64,000 nt of DNA from Theristus sp. LFF4_11 (lineage: Eukaryota; Nematoda; Chromadorea; Monhysterida; Xyalidae): NCBI GenBank assembly GCA_030248135.1, contig JASANC010005444.1:1-64000 (forward strand). The letters are read 5' to 3'. Position numbers and translations under genes: made by a program. Below the pieces are notes generated by a model, which was given only the letters and a program-made list of their open reading frames with translations, was not told where the DNA came from and ran no database searches. How positions within the stretch are numbered: the first letter of the stretch is position 1; every line of letters starts with the position of its first letter. Positions 46,308 through 58,853 of the stretch are shown piece by piece.

Positions 46308-47033
46308 TTAGCATGATAGGACTTTTGATTTGGGAATAAAAGAATAAAATAAAATAAACCCGAAAACCCTCTTCCATACTATTCTCAAATCGCCCGGATA
46401 CTTGTCCAAATTCTGCACGGCACACACACGACACAGGCGACGACCATAGAAAACACCGCAGGTGCTCTGGAAATGCTGGTTGAAGATGAACATATCCAAG
46501 AATAGGGAGTATCAAAAAAACTGGGTGTAAATTAGTTTGTGAGCTGCTACAATAAAACCGAAACCGATCCGGAGAAACAACCGAAACGCACACTATCAGC
46601 GCACACCGGTCGCTCACAAACGGCACAGTCTGCGCCGAGCTGAATGAATCTGGTCGAGTCAGTCTTGTCGTGCGGCTGGAACGGATCACGCGTGATGTAG
46701 ACATCTTCTTTGAATCTAAAACAACAACAACATCGCATCTTAGTCGGTTGGTTTGTACTATGGAGCGGTGGATTGACACGAGTATGATGGGACACCGTTT
46801 GCTTTGCTGATACGACCGACGAAGTCAGGACACGAAATACGAGTAGTAAGCTGATCAGCCACAGAAGTCTGCTCTCTTTTAATACTTGGGAAATCGAAAA
46901 CAACACACTTGAACGCAGGCGCAAACGGCGGTTCCCGGCCGAAATATTCGTACTTTGAGTTCACACCACACAATGCGCACACGAATTGTAAATCTTCTTC
47001 GTTGTCCTTTTGCGATCGTTCGTTTTCAGCCAT
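46308..47033 (-). CDS. CDPF1: Cysteine-rich DPF motif domain-containing protein 1
   Basis: CDPF1 is a small conserved eukaryotic protein of unknown function, probably zinc-binding through its CxxC pairs. Three exons (minus): 47033-46909, 46715-46592, 46466-46308; 135 residues. The order matches the family: FVCALCGVNSKYEYFGREPP, then KEDVYITRDPFQP (the DPF motif), FIQLGADCAVCERPVC, and GVFYGRRLCRVCAVQNL. Four Cys pairs are visible. The exon 2 donor was placed at AGT|GTGCGT because it keeps phase with exon 3. The C-terminal part after IVWKRV is uncertain: a GTTTTC donor there could join a further short exon near 46300. Confidence 0.9.
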
Positions 47034-47848
47034 CACTCCAGTTACTTGTTGACAACTTTAGTTCACAAAAACTCGTTTTGAACACGTTAAAAAAACTGTA
47101 AGATAAACAACAGCAACAGCGCTGATTACTTACTATTATTGGGGTGGGTGGGTTGCTGAACCGTTGTGAGTGAATGGAAAAGTCCAAATGTCATTCTGTG
47201 AAACAGCGAAGTTTATTCATTTTTAAATAAGAAAACGTTGATCGGCAAATAACTGGAACGTGACGTGACAACATTTTTACAAATAAAGTTCAACTTTTCT
47301 TTTCGACAGTTGGCTGACCGACATGAATTTAGAAAAAGAGGAAAATTACATAAAATAGTTCAAGATTGATTACCAGTTGGCGTTTGAGCGTTCTGTGCTA
47401 AAAAAACGGTCCTCATAAAAAATAATTCAGGAAAAAATCGCCAGATTAAGTATAAGTGACAACACCAATTCAGACACAGCAGCATCCAATGGGAATTTTT
47501 AAAAACAAAAATAAATAGTTCAACACAACACCGAGCGACTTACCTAACTGGAGTGAAACACGCGACAAGAATACAACACAAAATTTGAAGTAATCGGCTT
47601 AAAAACGTAAACAAAAAAAGAATAAAAATATTGCAAACAATCAATGACAGCGACATGGACATCACAAAACAATATCACCCTTTTGCACCGAAACCCGATT
47701 TTCGCCTCTGCTTGCCTTTGACAACTGGTTCAATTCGAACCATTTTCCCAGCAATGCGCACAACTGTGCATGCTTGTTCTTGATGAACAACAGAAAACAA
47801 ACACAAAATGCTTCAAAATAAATCTAAGACGGAAGAAAAACGGCCGTT
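47034..47848. other. Intergenic, A-rich, no feature recognised
   Basis: CDPF1 upstream region and transaldolase 3' flank. No supported open frame or repeat. Confidence 0.6.
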
Positions 47849-50800
47849 TCAAGCTGCGCCATTAGCGATCGAATCGAGTTTCTCCTTGATTTGCTTCTCG
47901 AGTTGCACGGCGTCCGCCGCGAACTTGCGGATGCCTTCGGCCAGCTTCTCGGTCGCCATCGCGTCCTCGTTCAACTCCCACCGGAAGCGGCGCTCATCGA
48001 CGGGCGCCTGTTGCGCTTCGGAGTCGGCTGTGAACAGAAGAATGAAAATGGCAAATTGCTTACAATTCAGAGCTCGACCGCCAGCACCGAATCAGCGTCT
48101 GTTTGTTATTAGAATCAGTTTTGTTTCCGGAGTGACGGAGTTTTCAGCAATACAAACATTCGCACTTCATTTGTAGTTTAGAAAAAAAGTCAGTGCATAT
48201 AGCAGATCGGTCACATACATGTGGTTGAGAGAAGCATGCATTGCAAGAGAAGCATGAATAGAACAACATAAAACGAGAACCTTTGTCGGCAGATAGCTGC
48301 TGCACGATTTGCTCGTTGTCATCGGTCAGTTGCTTCAAGAGAGCAGGGCTGAAACACGCAAGAGTCACACAAAATGGATACACTGCAGTGTGTTGCTTTA
48401 CACAGCTGTCGCTTTCATCGCAGAGTAGAGCGCACGCAAAAAAGAATGAACGGGATTTCGAGTTGCAAGAAGACATATTTAGCCACACATGCGGTTGATT
48501 TCAATCAAACCCGATACACTCGTTCTCACTGTAATTCAAGTTTCGCACGAACTGTCTTCTGCAAAACAAGTGACAGGCTGAAACAAACATACTGTTCACA
48601 ACGTAATGTATTCGCAAGCGCTTTCACCTGATCGTCAACAAGTCGCACCCAAACAACGCCTTGATTTGATCGATGTTCCGGAACGAAGCACCCATGACCA
48701 CGGTTTTGTAGCCGTGCTTCTTGTAATAGTTGTAGATCCGACGGACACTCTTGACACCTGTGAAATACATTCACAAAACAATCGATGCCTCACTTACACG
48801 TCAATGGAAATGAATAAAACGCTAAAAGAAGACTTCGTTAGCGCTGGCACTATGCATGCGGGCTTTTTTATTTTGAATTGAGATGATAGATTATTGATTA
48901 CTGATTGATTGTCATTGGTTGTCATTGATTGCGATCAGACTAATTCAAACATTAAAGAGCTCTTTCTGTCTACAAAGCTCTGGCTCAGTGAACATCGTCC
49001 CGTTTTGTGCGTCCCTGACTTTGAACATCCCTTACCAGGGTCCTCGTCGCGTGCAAACACCTTCTGTCCTGTGCTCTTCACGTACCAATCGTAAATGCGA
49101 CCAACGAACGGTGAAATCAGCGTTACACCCGCTTCTGCGCATGCCACCGCCTGAAATTCACAAAAATACAACGATCCAAAAATACACAATCACTATCATC
49201 AGTTTTGTGATTTTTTAAAACTTTTGGGGTTTTCAATTTAAAAAAAACACCACCAACCTGCGTAAAGTTGAACATCAGCGTCATATTGCAGTGCACACCG
49301 TGTTCACTTTCCAGCACCCTGAACAGCAACAAAACACGCGAAATCAACTCAGGCATTTAAATTAGGCATGCTGATTCAGTTGACTCGCTGCAACGAACCG
49401 GTTGTGGACAAATCAGTGAACGAAATTCAGAAACCGCCAATCAGCGAGTTGGCACTGAGAACAATTCACAGGGCGACTGTGTTCAACTGTTTTCCAAAGC
49501 ACATTCGCCCACTTTGCCGCCTGCACGCCCTCCCAGGTGCTGGCCAGTTTGATCAAGATTCGTTCCTTGGCTACGCCTTCTTCTTCGTACATTTTGACCA
49601 ATCGCAGTGCCTGCGAAAAAAACGAAAAATTGCAACCTGTAAAGGTTCAAAGAGAAGGCAGGCACACCGTTGCGATGAAATTGGACACGGTCAGATAACA
49701 CTTGGTTTTGTAGGACGCTGCTAATGAAAACAGCGAAATTGCACAGCTTCTACATGAACTTTTTCACCCTTTTCAGAACGAGAACGCTCGCTTGCTGGGC
49801 GACATACGGCAGTCTGTGATGGCCATGCCCACCGCAGGCTGTCAAATGAGAACGTGCTGCACAAATAGTCCAGTGCAAAAACGCGTCATTCGACAAAGTC
49901 ACCTTCTTGATCGAGCCGCGCGTGTCAAACGACAGTCGTGCGTCCACCTCGGTGCTGACCCTGCCCGGAATAATCGACAGAATCTCTTTGCCGAACAACA
50001 CGAACAGCTTGTCCGTCGCGAGCTCCAGTTTCTCGACGTCCGATCTGCAAAATAAACGACCTCGGCTGCACGCTGATTGGTCAATTCGAATTTCAAATCT
50101 CATCGAACTCGCCGATTGGCTGCAGCTTCAACCGCTGAGTGGTTCCACTGTCAATCACCAATCACCAAAATAGTGAAAACGACATTTTCTGTCACACAGC
50201 ACAGCTTCTGGCACGGTTTGTTGAACGAATGAAAAATCGCAGAATCGCAAATTGAAAGTGTGTGCAGCTCATTAGAAAAAATCCAGCACCGGACCGGCCG
50301 TTCTGGTTTGCGTGTTCGATAGCGGCGTCCACGAGTGGCTTGTACTGAGGCATGCCCGCAGCCTGCAGCACCAGCGACGGATTCGTGGTGGCGTCCGTCG
50401 GCTTGTACTCCTTCATGGCTGCAACACATTTGTGCATGAACTTCAGTGGGTAACAAGCGTGTTACAGTTGAATTCGGCCGAGAATGGGCCGATCTTTAGT
50501 TCTCGCAAATCGTATGCGCTGACGATCATCATTCTAGTAGTTTGACAGACTCTGCTGAAAAAGGATGACCCATTTGGCATCAGCTAAATTGGATAACCGT
50601 CGTCGAACAACAACCACCAATGACTGGTATTTTCCGGCGTCTCTGGATGCTGTTTGGATTCAGTCACTGGATGTGATGAAATTGAAATGTTTGACATTTG
50701 TTGAGCAGCAAGCAACACTACTGAACTTGGCCACTAAATGTGGAAGCTGCACTAAACAAAAAACGCCGCATTGTTTTGACGAACATACTGACGGGCGAAT

Positions 50801-50965
50801 AGAGCACTGATCGAGTTTGATCAGCAAATCCGCTCGACTGTCATAATTGGGAACAACAGAACCATCGAACGAACCCTCGAAATCGCCAGTGTCAGCGACA
50901 ACAATGGTGCGCGTGCGTAGTTGCTCGAGAACGTTCATTTTAGCTCGTTTTTCCTCCGTAGACAT
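47849..50965 (-). CDS. TALDO1: Transaldolase
   Basis: Transaldolase transfers a dihydroxyacetone unit between sugar phosphates in the non-oxidative pentose phosphate pathway, in the cytosol. Nine exons (minus): 50965-50875, 50418-50295, 50044-49903, 49610-49513, 49318-49258, 49150-49036, 48757-48628, 48348-48281, 48027-47849; 1,008 nt, 335 residues, almost the length of the human enzyme (337). Landmarks are [26 protein letters not shown] (signature 1), [15 protein letters not shown], the catalytic-Lys motif [60 protein letters not shown] and [23 protein letters not shown]. The Schiff-base lysine (ILIK) is present. Intron 7 carries a family C MITE. All phases close. It looks intact and functional. 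Confidence 0.97.
48402..48580. mobile_element. Palindromic MITE-like element, family C copy 3
   Basis: The core TTGCAAGAAGACATATTTAG and GGTTGATTTCAATCAAACCC match copies at 5311 and 45337. The right end is AAGTGACAGGCTGAAAC; the left end ACAGCTGTCGCTTTCATCG is diverged. It lies in transaldolase intron 7. Confidence 0.75.
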
Positions 50966-51339
50966 TCCGCGCAGTAGAAATTACTGGTAGTCTGAAAGCT
51001 TTTTTATTCGAATTTTATGTGTTTTTGTTTGTGCGTTTTGTAATAAAATATCATGCGGATGCGCGAGCGAGCGCAGCGAGCGGAGAGCGCATCACGCATA
51101 ATATGAGCCGTTTTCCCCTCGCGCGCGTTTTTCAAACTTTCTCGCTGCCCTGCAGCGAGCATAGTATAAGCCACAAACTTGGTTCTGTGCACACGAAACG
51201 AACACCCAAAGTTGTGCTTGGAGCCGCGAAAAAAAATTTATCGGACAACTTTTCATACGCTGTAGACACGAAAAACCTATTCTGAAAATCGTGTTACTTC
51301 TTTCTCTTTGTATTTTTTTTTCAGATATGTAATCAACAT
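50966..51339. other. Transaldolase upstream region
   Basis: Presumed promoter and 5' UTR. It contains a GAGCGAGCGCAGCGAGCGGAGAGCGC-like purine/C repeat near 51065 (shown with overlap, 26 bases in all, of alternating GAGC/GCGA words). No gene is seen. Confidence 0.4.
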
Positions 51340-51680
51340 GTGTTCGCCCTTTCAATTTTTACCTGCAACACTTTCACAGTCGAACAAAAATGTTCCCTGG
51401 GGTAATTCCATCCGGAGATTTTGAAAATTGGGTTAATTTTTTACCCAGACCCTGTTTTTGGGTAAAAAATTGGGCATTTTTAAAAGTTCGGAGGGTTTTC
51501 ACCTGGTTTTAAGTGTTCGCCCTTTCAATTTTTGGCTGGGACGCTTTCACAGTTCAACAAAAATGTTTCCTGGGGTAATTTCATCCGTAGATTCTGAAAA
51601 TTAAGTTTATTTTTTTGCCCGGGCACTTTTTTGAGTCAAAATTGTGCATTTTTTGAAAGTTCGTAGCATTTTGACTGGGT
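51340..51680. repeat. Tandem duplication, about 173-bp unit, two copies
   Basis: Both copies start GTGTTCGCCCTTTCAATTTT (51340 and 51513) and share AACAAAAATGTT and GGGGTAATT words, diverging toward their ends. It abuts the 149-bp satellite. Confidence 0.8.
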
Positions 51681-51739
51681 ATCAGTTTTTCACTCTTACA
51701 AATTTTGTCTGAACTACGAAAAATAATAGGAAAAGGTCT

Positions 51740-53390
51740 AGTCCGTAGGAATTCAATGCGCTGATCACGGATTTTGGGTTAGTTTTCTTACGTGAGCAAC
51801 TCTAGATGCTGAATCGTGACGATTTCGGGCGAATCGGCCGTGGAAATTGGCGAAATCGGTCCAGAAACGAAAAACAAGAAAAGGGTGTTTTCCAGGGTTA
51901 TTCAATGCGCTGATCACGAATTTTTGGTTAGCTTTTTTATGTGAGCAACTCTAGATGCTGAATCGTGACGATTTCGGGCGAATCGGCCGTGGAAATTGGC
52001 GAAATCGGTCCAGAAACGAAAAACAAGAAAAGGGTGTTTTCCAGGGTAATTCAATGCGCTGATCACGGATATTGGGTTAGTTTTCTTAGGTGAGCAACTC
52101 TAGATGCTGAATCGTGACGATTTCGGGCGAATCGGCCGTGTAAATTGACGAAATCGGTCCAGAAACGAAAAACAAGAAAAGAATGATTTCCAGGGTAATT
52201 CAATGCGCTGATCACGGATTTTGGGTTAGTTTTCTTACGTGAGCAACTCTAGATGCTGAATCGTGACGATTTCCGGCGAATCGGCCGTGGAAATCGGCGA
52301 AATCGGTCCTGAAATGAAAAACAAGAAAACTATGTTTTCCAGTGTAATTCAATGCGCTGATTACGAATTTTGGGTTAGTTTCTTATGTGAGCAACTCTAG
52401 ATACCGAATCGTGACGATTTCGGGCGAATCGGCCGTCGAAATCGGTCCAGAAACGAAAAACAAGAAAAGGGTGTTTTCCAGGGTGATTCAATGCGCTGAT
52501 CACGGATTTTGGGTTAGTTTTCTTACGTGTGCAACTCTAGATACTGAATCGTGACGATTTCGGGCGAATCGGCCGTCGAAATTGGCGAAATCGGTCCAGA
52601 AACGAAAAACAAGAAAAGGGTGTTTTCCAGGGTAATTCAATGCGCTGATCACAAATTTTGGGTTAGTTTTCTTACGTGAGCTACTCTAGATGCTGAATCG
52701 TGACGATTTCGGGCGAATCGGCGGTGGAAATTGGCGAAATCGGTCCAGAAACGAAAAATAAGAAAAAGGTGTTTTCCAGGGTAATTCAATGCGCTGATCA
52801 CGGATTTTGTGTTAGTTTTTTCATGTGAGCAACTCTAGATTCCGAATCGTAACGGTTTCGGGCGAATCGGCCGTGGACTTTAGCGAAATCGGTCCAGAAA
52901 TGAAAAACAAGAAAACGGCGTTTTCCATGGTAATTCAATGCACTGATCACGGATTTTGGGTTAGTTTTTTATGTGAGCAACTCTAGATACTGAATCGTGA
53001 CGATTTCGGGCGAATCGGCCGTGGAAATTTGCGAAATCGGTCCAAAAATTAAAAACAAAAAACCGGTGTTTTCCATGGTAATTAAATACACTGATCACGG
53101 ATTTTGTGTTAGTTTTTTTCATGTGAGCAACTCTAGATACCGAATCGTGACGATTTCGGGCGAATCGGCCGTGGAATTTAGTGAAACCGGACCAGAAATG
53201 AAAAACAAGAAATCGGTGTTTTCCATGGTAATTCATTGCGCCGATCACGGCTTTTGGGTCAGTTTTCTTATGTGAGCAATTCTAGGTACTGAATCGTGAT
53301 GATTTTGGGCGAATCGGCCGTAGAAATAGCATGGACGAAATTGGCCTAAAAAACGAAAAATGAAAAACCTGAGTTGTCCGGGGTTTAGAA
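51740..53390. repeat. Satellite DNA, 149-bp unit, 11 copies
   Basis: The landmark ATTCAATGCGCTGATCAC starts units at 51751, 51900, 52049, 52198, 52347, 52486, 52635, 52784, 52933, 53081 and 53231. Spacing is 149 bp except 139, 148 and 150 once each. Shared internal words are GGGTTAGTTTTCTTACGTGA, GAATCGTGACGATTTCGGGC and GAAATCGGTCCAGAAACGAA. The later units are more diverged and the array decays after 53340. Short open frames here are periodic artefacts. Confidence 0.95.
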
Positions 53391-53453
53391 GAATGTGTGA
53401 CCAACGTATTGTGATTTTGGTCCGACCTTTGGGGCTTATGTAAAAGTCAGAAT

Positions 53454-54490
53454 ATTATCTAAAAATGCGGGAGACGCATATAAAAGGAGGAATATGGCCT
53501 TGTGTAAGCAGTGAAAGACTTGGCTCGACAACGCTTTTCAAGTCTCTGATGTGGTACACACGGATACAAGTACATAAGAGTCATATTTTTGCGCCGTTTA
53601 TTCTTTAGTTCGGTTGCAAGTGGCAACCCTCGTACATTGTAGACAAATTAAACTTTCACATTTGCTTTTTTCTAGCATTTAGCGACCTCTAAAACCACTA
53701 AAATAACGATCAGACTTTAGATCGCTGACACTGGTTTGCACAAAGTGTATCGCAGAGGCATTGGGAACGCAAGGTCTCCTTCTGTGGCAATGACTCACCG
53801 GTTTATCCTGTCACAAGAGTTTGGTAAAAAGGGTGAAAATCAACGGAAGACAACACTTTTTGCACTGGTGCTGCTGTATGCACAGCGGTGCGTACGTTAG
53901 CAACAACGATAAAGCTACATGCAGCAATGTTTTGCAATCTCTCATGTTTCTGTTTTTTTGCACAGAATTTACAGTAAGCCGATTAAACATGGCAGCTTTT
54001 TTCAGGGTGCAAGGAGCGCGCGAATTTTGAATGAAATAAAAAGAAGTTCAGAAACCAAATTGTATGCCAAATTTGATGCGTTTTTTTAAACTAATGGATT
54101 ATCCGTATTATTCTGTTCATTCTTTCTCCCTTGCACACATGATTGGAAATTATGTTGGCATTTTTGAAAAAGACAACTCCTAGTCAGCGACTAATCCCGC
54201 CTTGATGCACTGCCTCATTTATTCGGCCATGCTGTACAGAATTTCGCACATGATGTGATTTTAGACAAAACTGAAGAGGCCAATTGAAAAGTATCTAGAT
54301 AACTTCAAAGTTTTTACGCTTTTCAGCAAGCTTTTAAACAACAAACGCGGCGCAAAAATATGACTCTTATGTACTTGTATCCGTGTGTACCACATCAGAG
54401 ACTTGAAAAGCGTTGTCGAGCCAAGTCTTTCACTGCTTACACAAGGCCATATTCCTCCTTTTATATGCGTCTCCCGCATTTTTAGATAAT
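53454..54490. mobile_element. 1,037-bp TIR element with 143-bp TIRs
   Basis: ATTATCTAAAAATGCGGGAG at the left is the inverse of CTCCCGCATTTTTAGATAAT at the right. Arms 53454-53596 and 54348-54490 are both 143 bp. Each arm contains GCATATAAAAGGAGG, a TATA-like word. No target duplication is obvious. The interior has no recognised transposase; a 69-codon plus frame at 53821-54030 is unassigned. Confidence 0.85.
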
Positions 54491-55104
54491 CTATTGCTGG
54501 TCAGTATATGCAACCAGTCTGCTGACGTACTGAACTTTTGAACTGATAAGAGATCCGTAGAAAAATTGTTGTCCCATAATAACTCGCATGTGCGCCGCAC
54601 AATACGTGCGTGGTATGAACACCGTCGACAAGAAAACAGACAAACTGTCAAAAAATTGAATGTTTTATTCTTGAATTCTGTCAAACAAGTATGAAGCGCA
54701 TTCCTTCTATGGGCTGAAAAATACATCAGACTCGGAAAAATGACACGGCATATTGGAAATAGGAGTCAGTGAACAAGTATACAACATTCATAGCACCGAA
54801 GCTAAGTGTGAAAACACAAAAAAGCTTCACCCGTGAGCAGAAAACTATTAACTGATATGTTTGATGAAGAAATGGTAATCACAGTTCAAAACCATTGTGT
54901 ACATCACAGCGACAATTGAGCATTAAAAGCGATGGAAAAAATAGTCAACGAAGCGAAGGACAAAGAAATCAACATACTCTACGAATAGAAAATCACTGAT
55001 TTACACACACAGCAACGATTCACCATCACAGCCGTCGAGTAATCTGCAATGATAGTGGTCGAAAATTATATCAGTTTTCTTTTATCAGAAACATAAGTTT
55101 CCAA
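54491..55104. other. Intergenic, no feature recognised
   Basis: Lies between the TIR element and the carrier gene's 3' end. A 98-codon minus frame (54430-54726) overlaps the TIR and has no recognisable motif. Confidence 0.5.
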
Positions 55105-58100
55105 TCACTGAAAATATTTGTAAAAACCGTGAAAATGGCGCAAAAATACAGCTCACCTCTTCATACAAGGTCCACGTGAGCGCAGTGACCAGCGTGCGCC
55201 GCGTGGCACGTGGAACGAACCCGCGAAAGAACGCTAATGGACCGAATGTCTGAATAAATAGGCAAACAATCAACCATGAAGAACGAACTTCCTGATCCTG
55301 AAACGAACATGCTGATTCGCACCATTCCAATCTATCAGTAACGTTTAATTAGTGCGCTTAGTGCTAAAGCGTGGTCAACAAGTTGACTGAACGCAAATGC
55401 ATTGGTTCACGAAGACAAAAAGCAGTCTGCGTGTTGCTGACCCGTCTTAGCAATGGTCAACTACGCAACCAATAACAAGAAATGAAGTGTCGAATTGGCA
55501 AATGCGCCATAGGAAAAGGTCTCACTGCCACCTGTTCTCATCTCAGAACTACTGGAAGCCTGTGTGTTTCGGGTGTTTTAGTAACACGGACAATGTGCGC
55601 CAGAAAAACGCAAAGAGAATGCCGAACAGCGACAACGTTCGGCGTTCGCAACAGGTCAACGCTGACACTGACACTGTAAATCAGTTTCGCAGAGGGCCAC
55701 AGCGACCGATAGACATCCGGAAACAGCTGCGACTGCACTTTCAGCATGTCCAGTGGCTGCGTGCAGAGGCACGCGGTGGCGGCCGAAAATGTGGCGCACG
55801 CGAAACGAAACGAACCGGACGAAAACTCGCTCGACTCCCAGTCTGAACACAATGATGAACACCCGTGAAAGAATGAAAAGTGAATGCAAGATAGATAACA
55901 AGCCACAACACACTGACTTAATCCATAGACTACTCACCAATAGGCAGTAAATTCTTTGAAGACCGGAAAACCGCCAAATATACAGCTGAATATAGCGCCT
56001 CTCTGGCGATTGTAGGCCAAAAACCACTGTAGAAACCTGCACAAGTTGGAACAATCAAACAAGAAACGAAGAAAACGGCAGAGCTGGAACAAAAAACAAC
56101 GTACCAGAGATACCATGGCGTCTGAAAATATCTGTGGCACCTTCACGCATAGAGCGATACTGATATGATTGACTCTGAAAATGCCTGCAACTTTATTCCG
56201 TCACAACAACGTGTAAAAGAAAAAAACCACTGAAAATCTGATGTGAAACGCAACAGCAAAAGAGAAAAAACCGATAATTCTGTCGTCAAGCGCTCGGGAG
56301 GCTAAGGAACCGAAAAACGGAGACAGATACCGTTCCGGGGCTGCGTTCAACAGCAGGCCATTTGGAATGACTGTAACTAAATGGGGCCCCCCAATTGTCA
56401 AAGAGCATGTGTTTCCTACGACCTCCGTAACTATCAGACGACGCGCCAATCCAAACCAGCCGAGCACCAACGCAGCTGAGCAACGGCGTTTTTCGTCACC
56501 TCGAATCGTTGTTTCAGCACCGTGATCGGCATGAACAGAGCGACGGGCAGCATTTTCGCGAGCGCACCGATGGACGCGTTCTCAGCAACGGTCAACGAGT
56601 CGCGTGCGTCGTGCCACCGGAGCAACTGCGTCGACGCCTCGACGCTGCCGAAGTACACGGCCACACCGGGCACCGAGCGAGTTAACGCCTGTTGTATTTT
56701 GTTGGTATTTGATTTTTTGTCATTTGAAGCACACCCTTTTCCACCGATTCCGGGAACGCGACGGAACAAAACAAAACTCCGGTGGGTGAGCTTCGGGGAC
56801 CAGACCAGACGGCTCACCATCTCCTGCACAAAACCTTGAACCGCACAAAATATTGACGCAACATTTTCAAGAATGCACGAAAGAATAATTCAGAATGCAA
56901 GCACAATTGCATAAGTACTGCATAAGTGTGAAAAACGTTCGATTGATCGTGCCTGGCAATTCAAATCTTGGCTCTCTGAATAGAAAACAGCTCAGCGAGC
57001 CAATCAATGTAACGGTTTAGTTTTTAAATTTGTTATACATATCAACATGATTTGGCCAAAAAATGTTGTGCTGGCTAGGGATGGTAAAAAACGGTTTTTT
57101 TCAAATCCATGTATATAAAACGGTTTTTTATACCGCGTCCGGTTCTTTATACCCGGTTTTTTTACCGACCCAGTATCTGAAGAATCCTGTGATTGCGACA
57201 ATTTCTGGTACTCTGATTTTACGCAAACCGCTGAATAATGAGTAAAAGACCACAATTCTAGCCAGAAACTGTATGTGTTTCAATGGAAACGTATTCCAAT
57301 CTTGATTTTATTTGAATCGGTGGCGCTTAGAGAGAATGCAGCATCAGAAAAATTATCAGATGCGAGTTTAAAACAAAAAAAGCTAACGCAAAACAGATTG
57401 ACATGTGCAACAGCAAGGAATGTGATACATGCAAATCAATTGAACTGACATGATCGAGAGATATGTAACTGCACAACAATTTTACCGCATTTCTAAACAC
57501 AAAAGATCACCGAAATCACGAACCCGCACAGACGAAAAAAGTGAACCAAGAACAAAATTGAAAGAGAAAAAATCAGATGGAGATTCGGGTCACTATCACC
57601 AGTACAACAGCACGAAGACATCACCAACAAAACTTGAGCACTTTCCGAGTTCAAAGACACAAAATTTCACGAAATTTGACAGAATAAATATCGCGGCGTT
57701 TCTCGTTTATTGTTGAAAATTTAACCGAATTCTGAAAAATAACCAAATCTTTGCTGTATCAGTTTCTTCACTTTGTCAACAAAAGAACTGGCATAAAAAG
57801 CGCAAGCGGCAGATTTAAAGCGGAAAAAGCGTGAAACTGTTAAACAACGAAACACAACATTGCCATGTAGACCAAACTTGAACAGATAAACAAAGAACAA
57901 AGCTGGAAAATAAAGCGAACGCCGACCAGAGCCAGCCCATTGGCGGTCGACCGAGATGGGACATGGAAGGAGAGGCACGGGTCTCAGGGTGCTTTATTTA
58001 TACCAAGAGCGTGAATGTGTTCTCCAGAACATCAAGTTATGAAGTGGCGAAAATGAAAATTGAAATGGATATGCGGAATACAGTGCATTTTGAGTGATTT

Positions 58101-58782
58101 CAAAAATTGAAATTTGGGTCCTTCGGCGGTATAAAAAACCGAAAAAAACCAAAATTTACGCGGTAAAATATCGGTAATTTATTTTGGCCATTTTTTTTGG
58201 CGCCGGTATAAAAAACCGTTTTTCTACCGTTTTTTATACCGAAAAAAAACGTTTTATACCGACCCACCCCTAGTGCTGGCTGTTTCGAGCAAAATTGAAT
58301 GAAATTATGAAATCGACTTTTAGCCGACTTTTCCTTTGTGTTGTGCTGTAAAGCAAACCGAAATAAAACACAGCGAATATCACAAAACTCACCGGCAGCA
58401 TGCCGCGCCACAGCGCCAGCGGACCGTGTGTTCGAACGCAAAACCAAAACGTGCGAAAAACAGACGACGACATTTGTTTTGGAGTCGCTGGATCTTGCAT
58501 CAACGTTTTCACGCGGTCAAACGGCTGAAACAAACATCAAAATGGCAAAACATGAAGATGCAAAAATAAAAAAAATAAAAAAACTGGTTGGCGGAGACAC
58601 AAGCGAGCCGCTGGCTGGCGCTACGCACTCGTCGTTACCTGAAGAAATAAAATTGACGTCGTTCCGGTGCACATGCTGACAAGAACAGTCTTTTTGAAAG
58701 AAGCAGACCGCTGGTTTTGTCGTTTCTGTGGCAAGCCGACGACGTTTGTGCCACTTGTGCTCGTGGTCGCTTGCGATTCCAT
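55105..58782 (-). CDS. SLC25A38: SLC25A38-like mitochondrial carrier, copy A
   Basis: SLC25A38/Hem25 proteins are inner-membrane carriers linked to mitochondrial glycine import for haem synthesis. Exons (minus): 58782-58639, 58524-58393, 56688-56500, 56174-56105, 56036-55938, 55842-55673, 55249-55157, plus a TGA at 55107-55105 right after a TTTTCAG acceptor; 299 residues, close to the human 304. Three mitochondrial-carrier repeats are visible: QPFDRVKTLMQ (the P-x-[DE] motif), GPLALWRGMLP, SVPGVAVYFGSVEAS; MPITVLKQRFE, GFYSGFWPTIAREALYSAVY; QPLDMLKVQSQLFP, GPLAFFRGFVPRATRRTL. VPGVAVYF and RATRRTL are characteristic of SLC25A38. If the last intron is not spliced, the frame runs on to 55085. 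Intron 2 (1.7 kb) contains a hAT element. The N-terminal two-thirds are duplicated in inverse orientation to the right. Confidence 0.93.
57076..58272. mobile_element. hAT-like element in carrier intron 2, copy A
   Basis: The ends TAGGGATGGTAAAAAACGG and (inverse of the right end) TAGGGGTGGGTCGGTATAAA are flanked by an exact 8-bp duplication GTGCTGGC (57068-57075 and 58273-58280). It is 1,197 bp. The subterminal regions are full of ACCGTTTTTTAT-like words. No transposase is recognised. The same insertion is at the mirrored site of copy B, so it predates the duplication. Confidence 0.9.
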
Positions 58783-58853
58783 TTCATTTGTCACTGTGTG
58801 CAAGTGCAAATGTGCAATGCAATGATAGAAGGAAGGAAACGAGGAGGTCGGTT

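Noticed and set aside
52961..53275. Open frames on both strands at 52961-53275
   Set aside because: They follow the 149-bp satellite period and are repeat artefacts.
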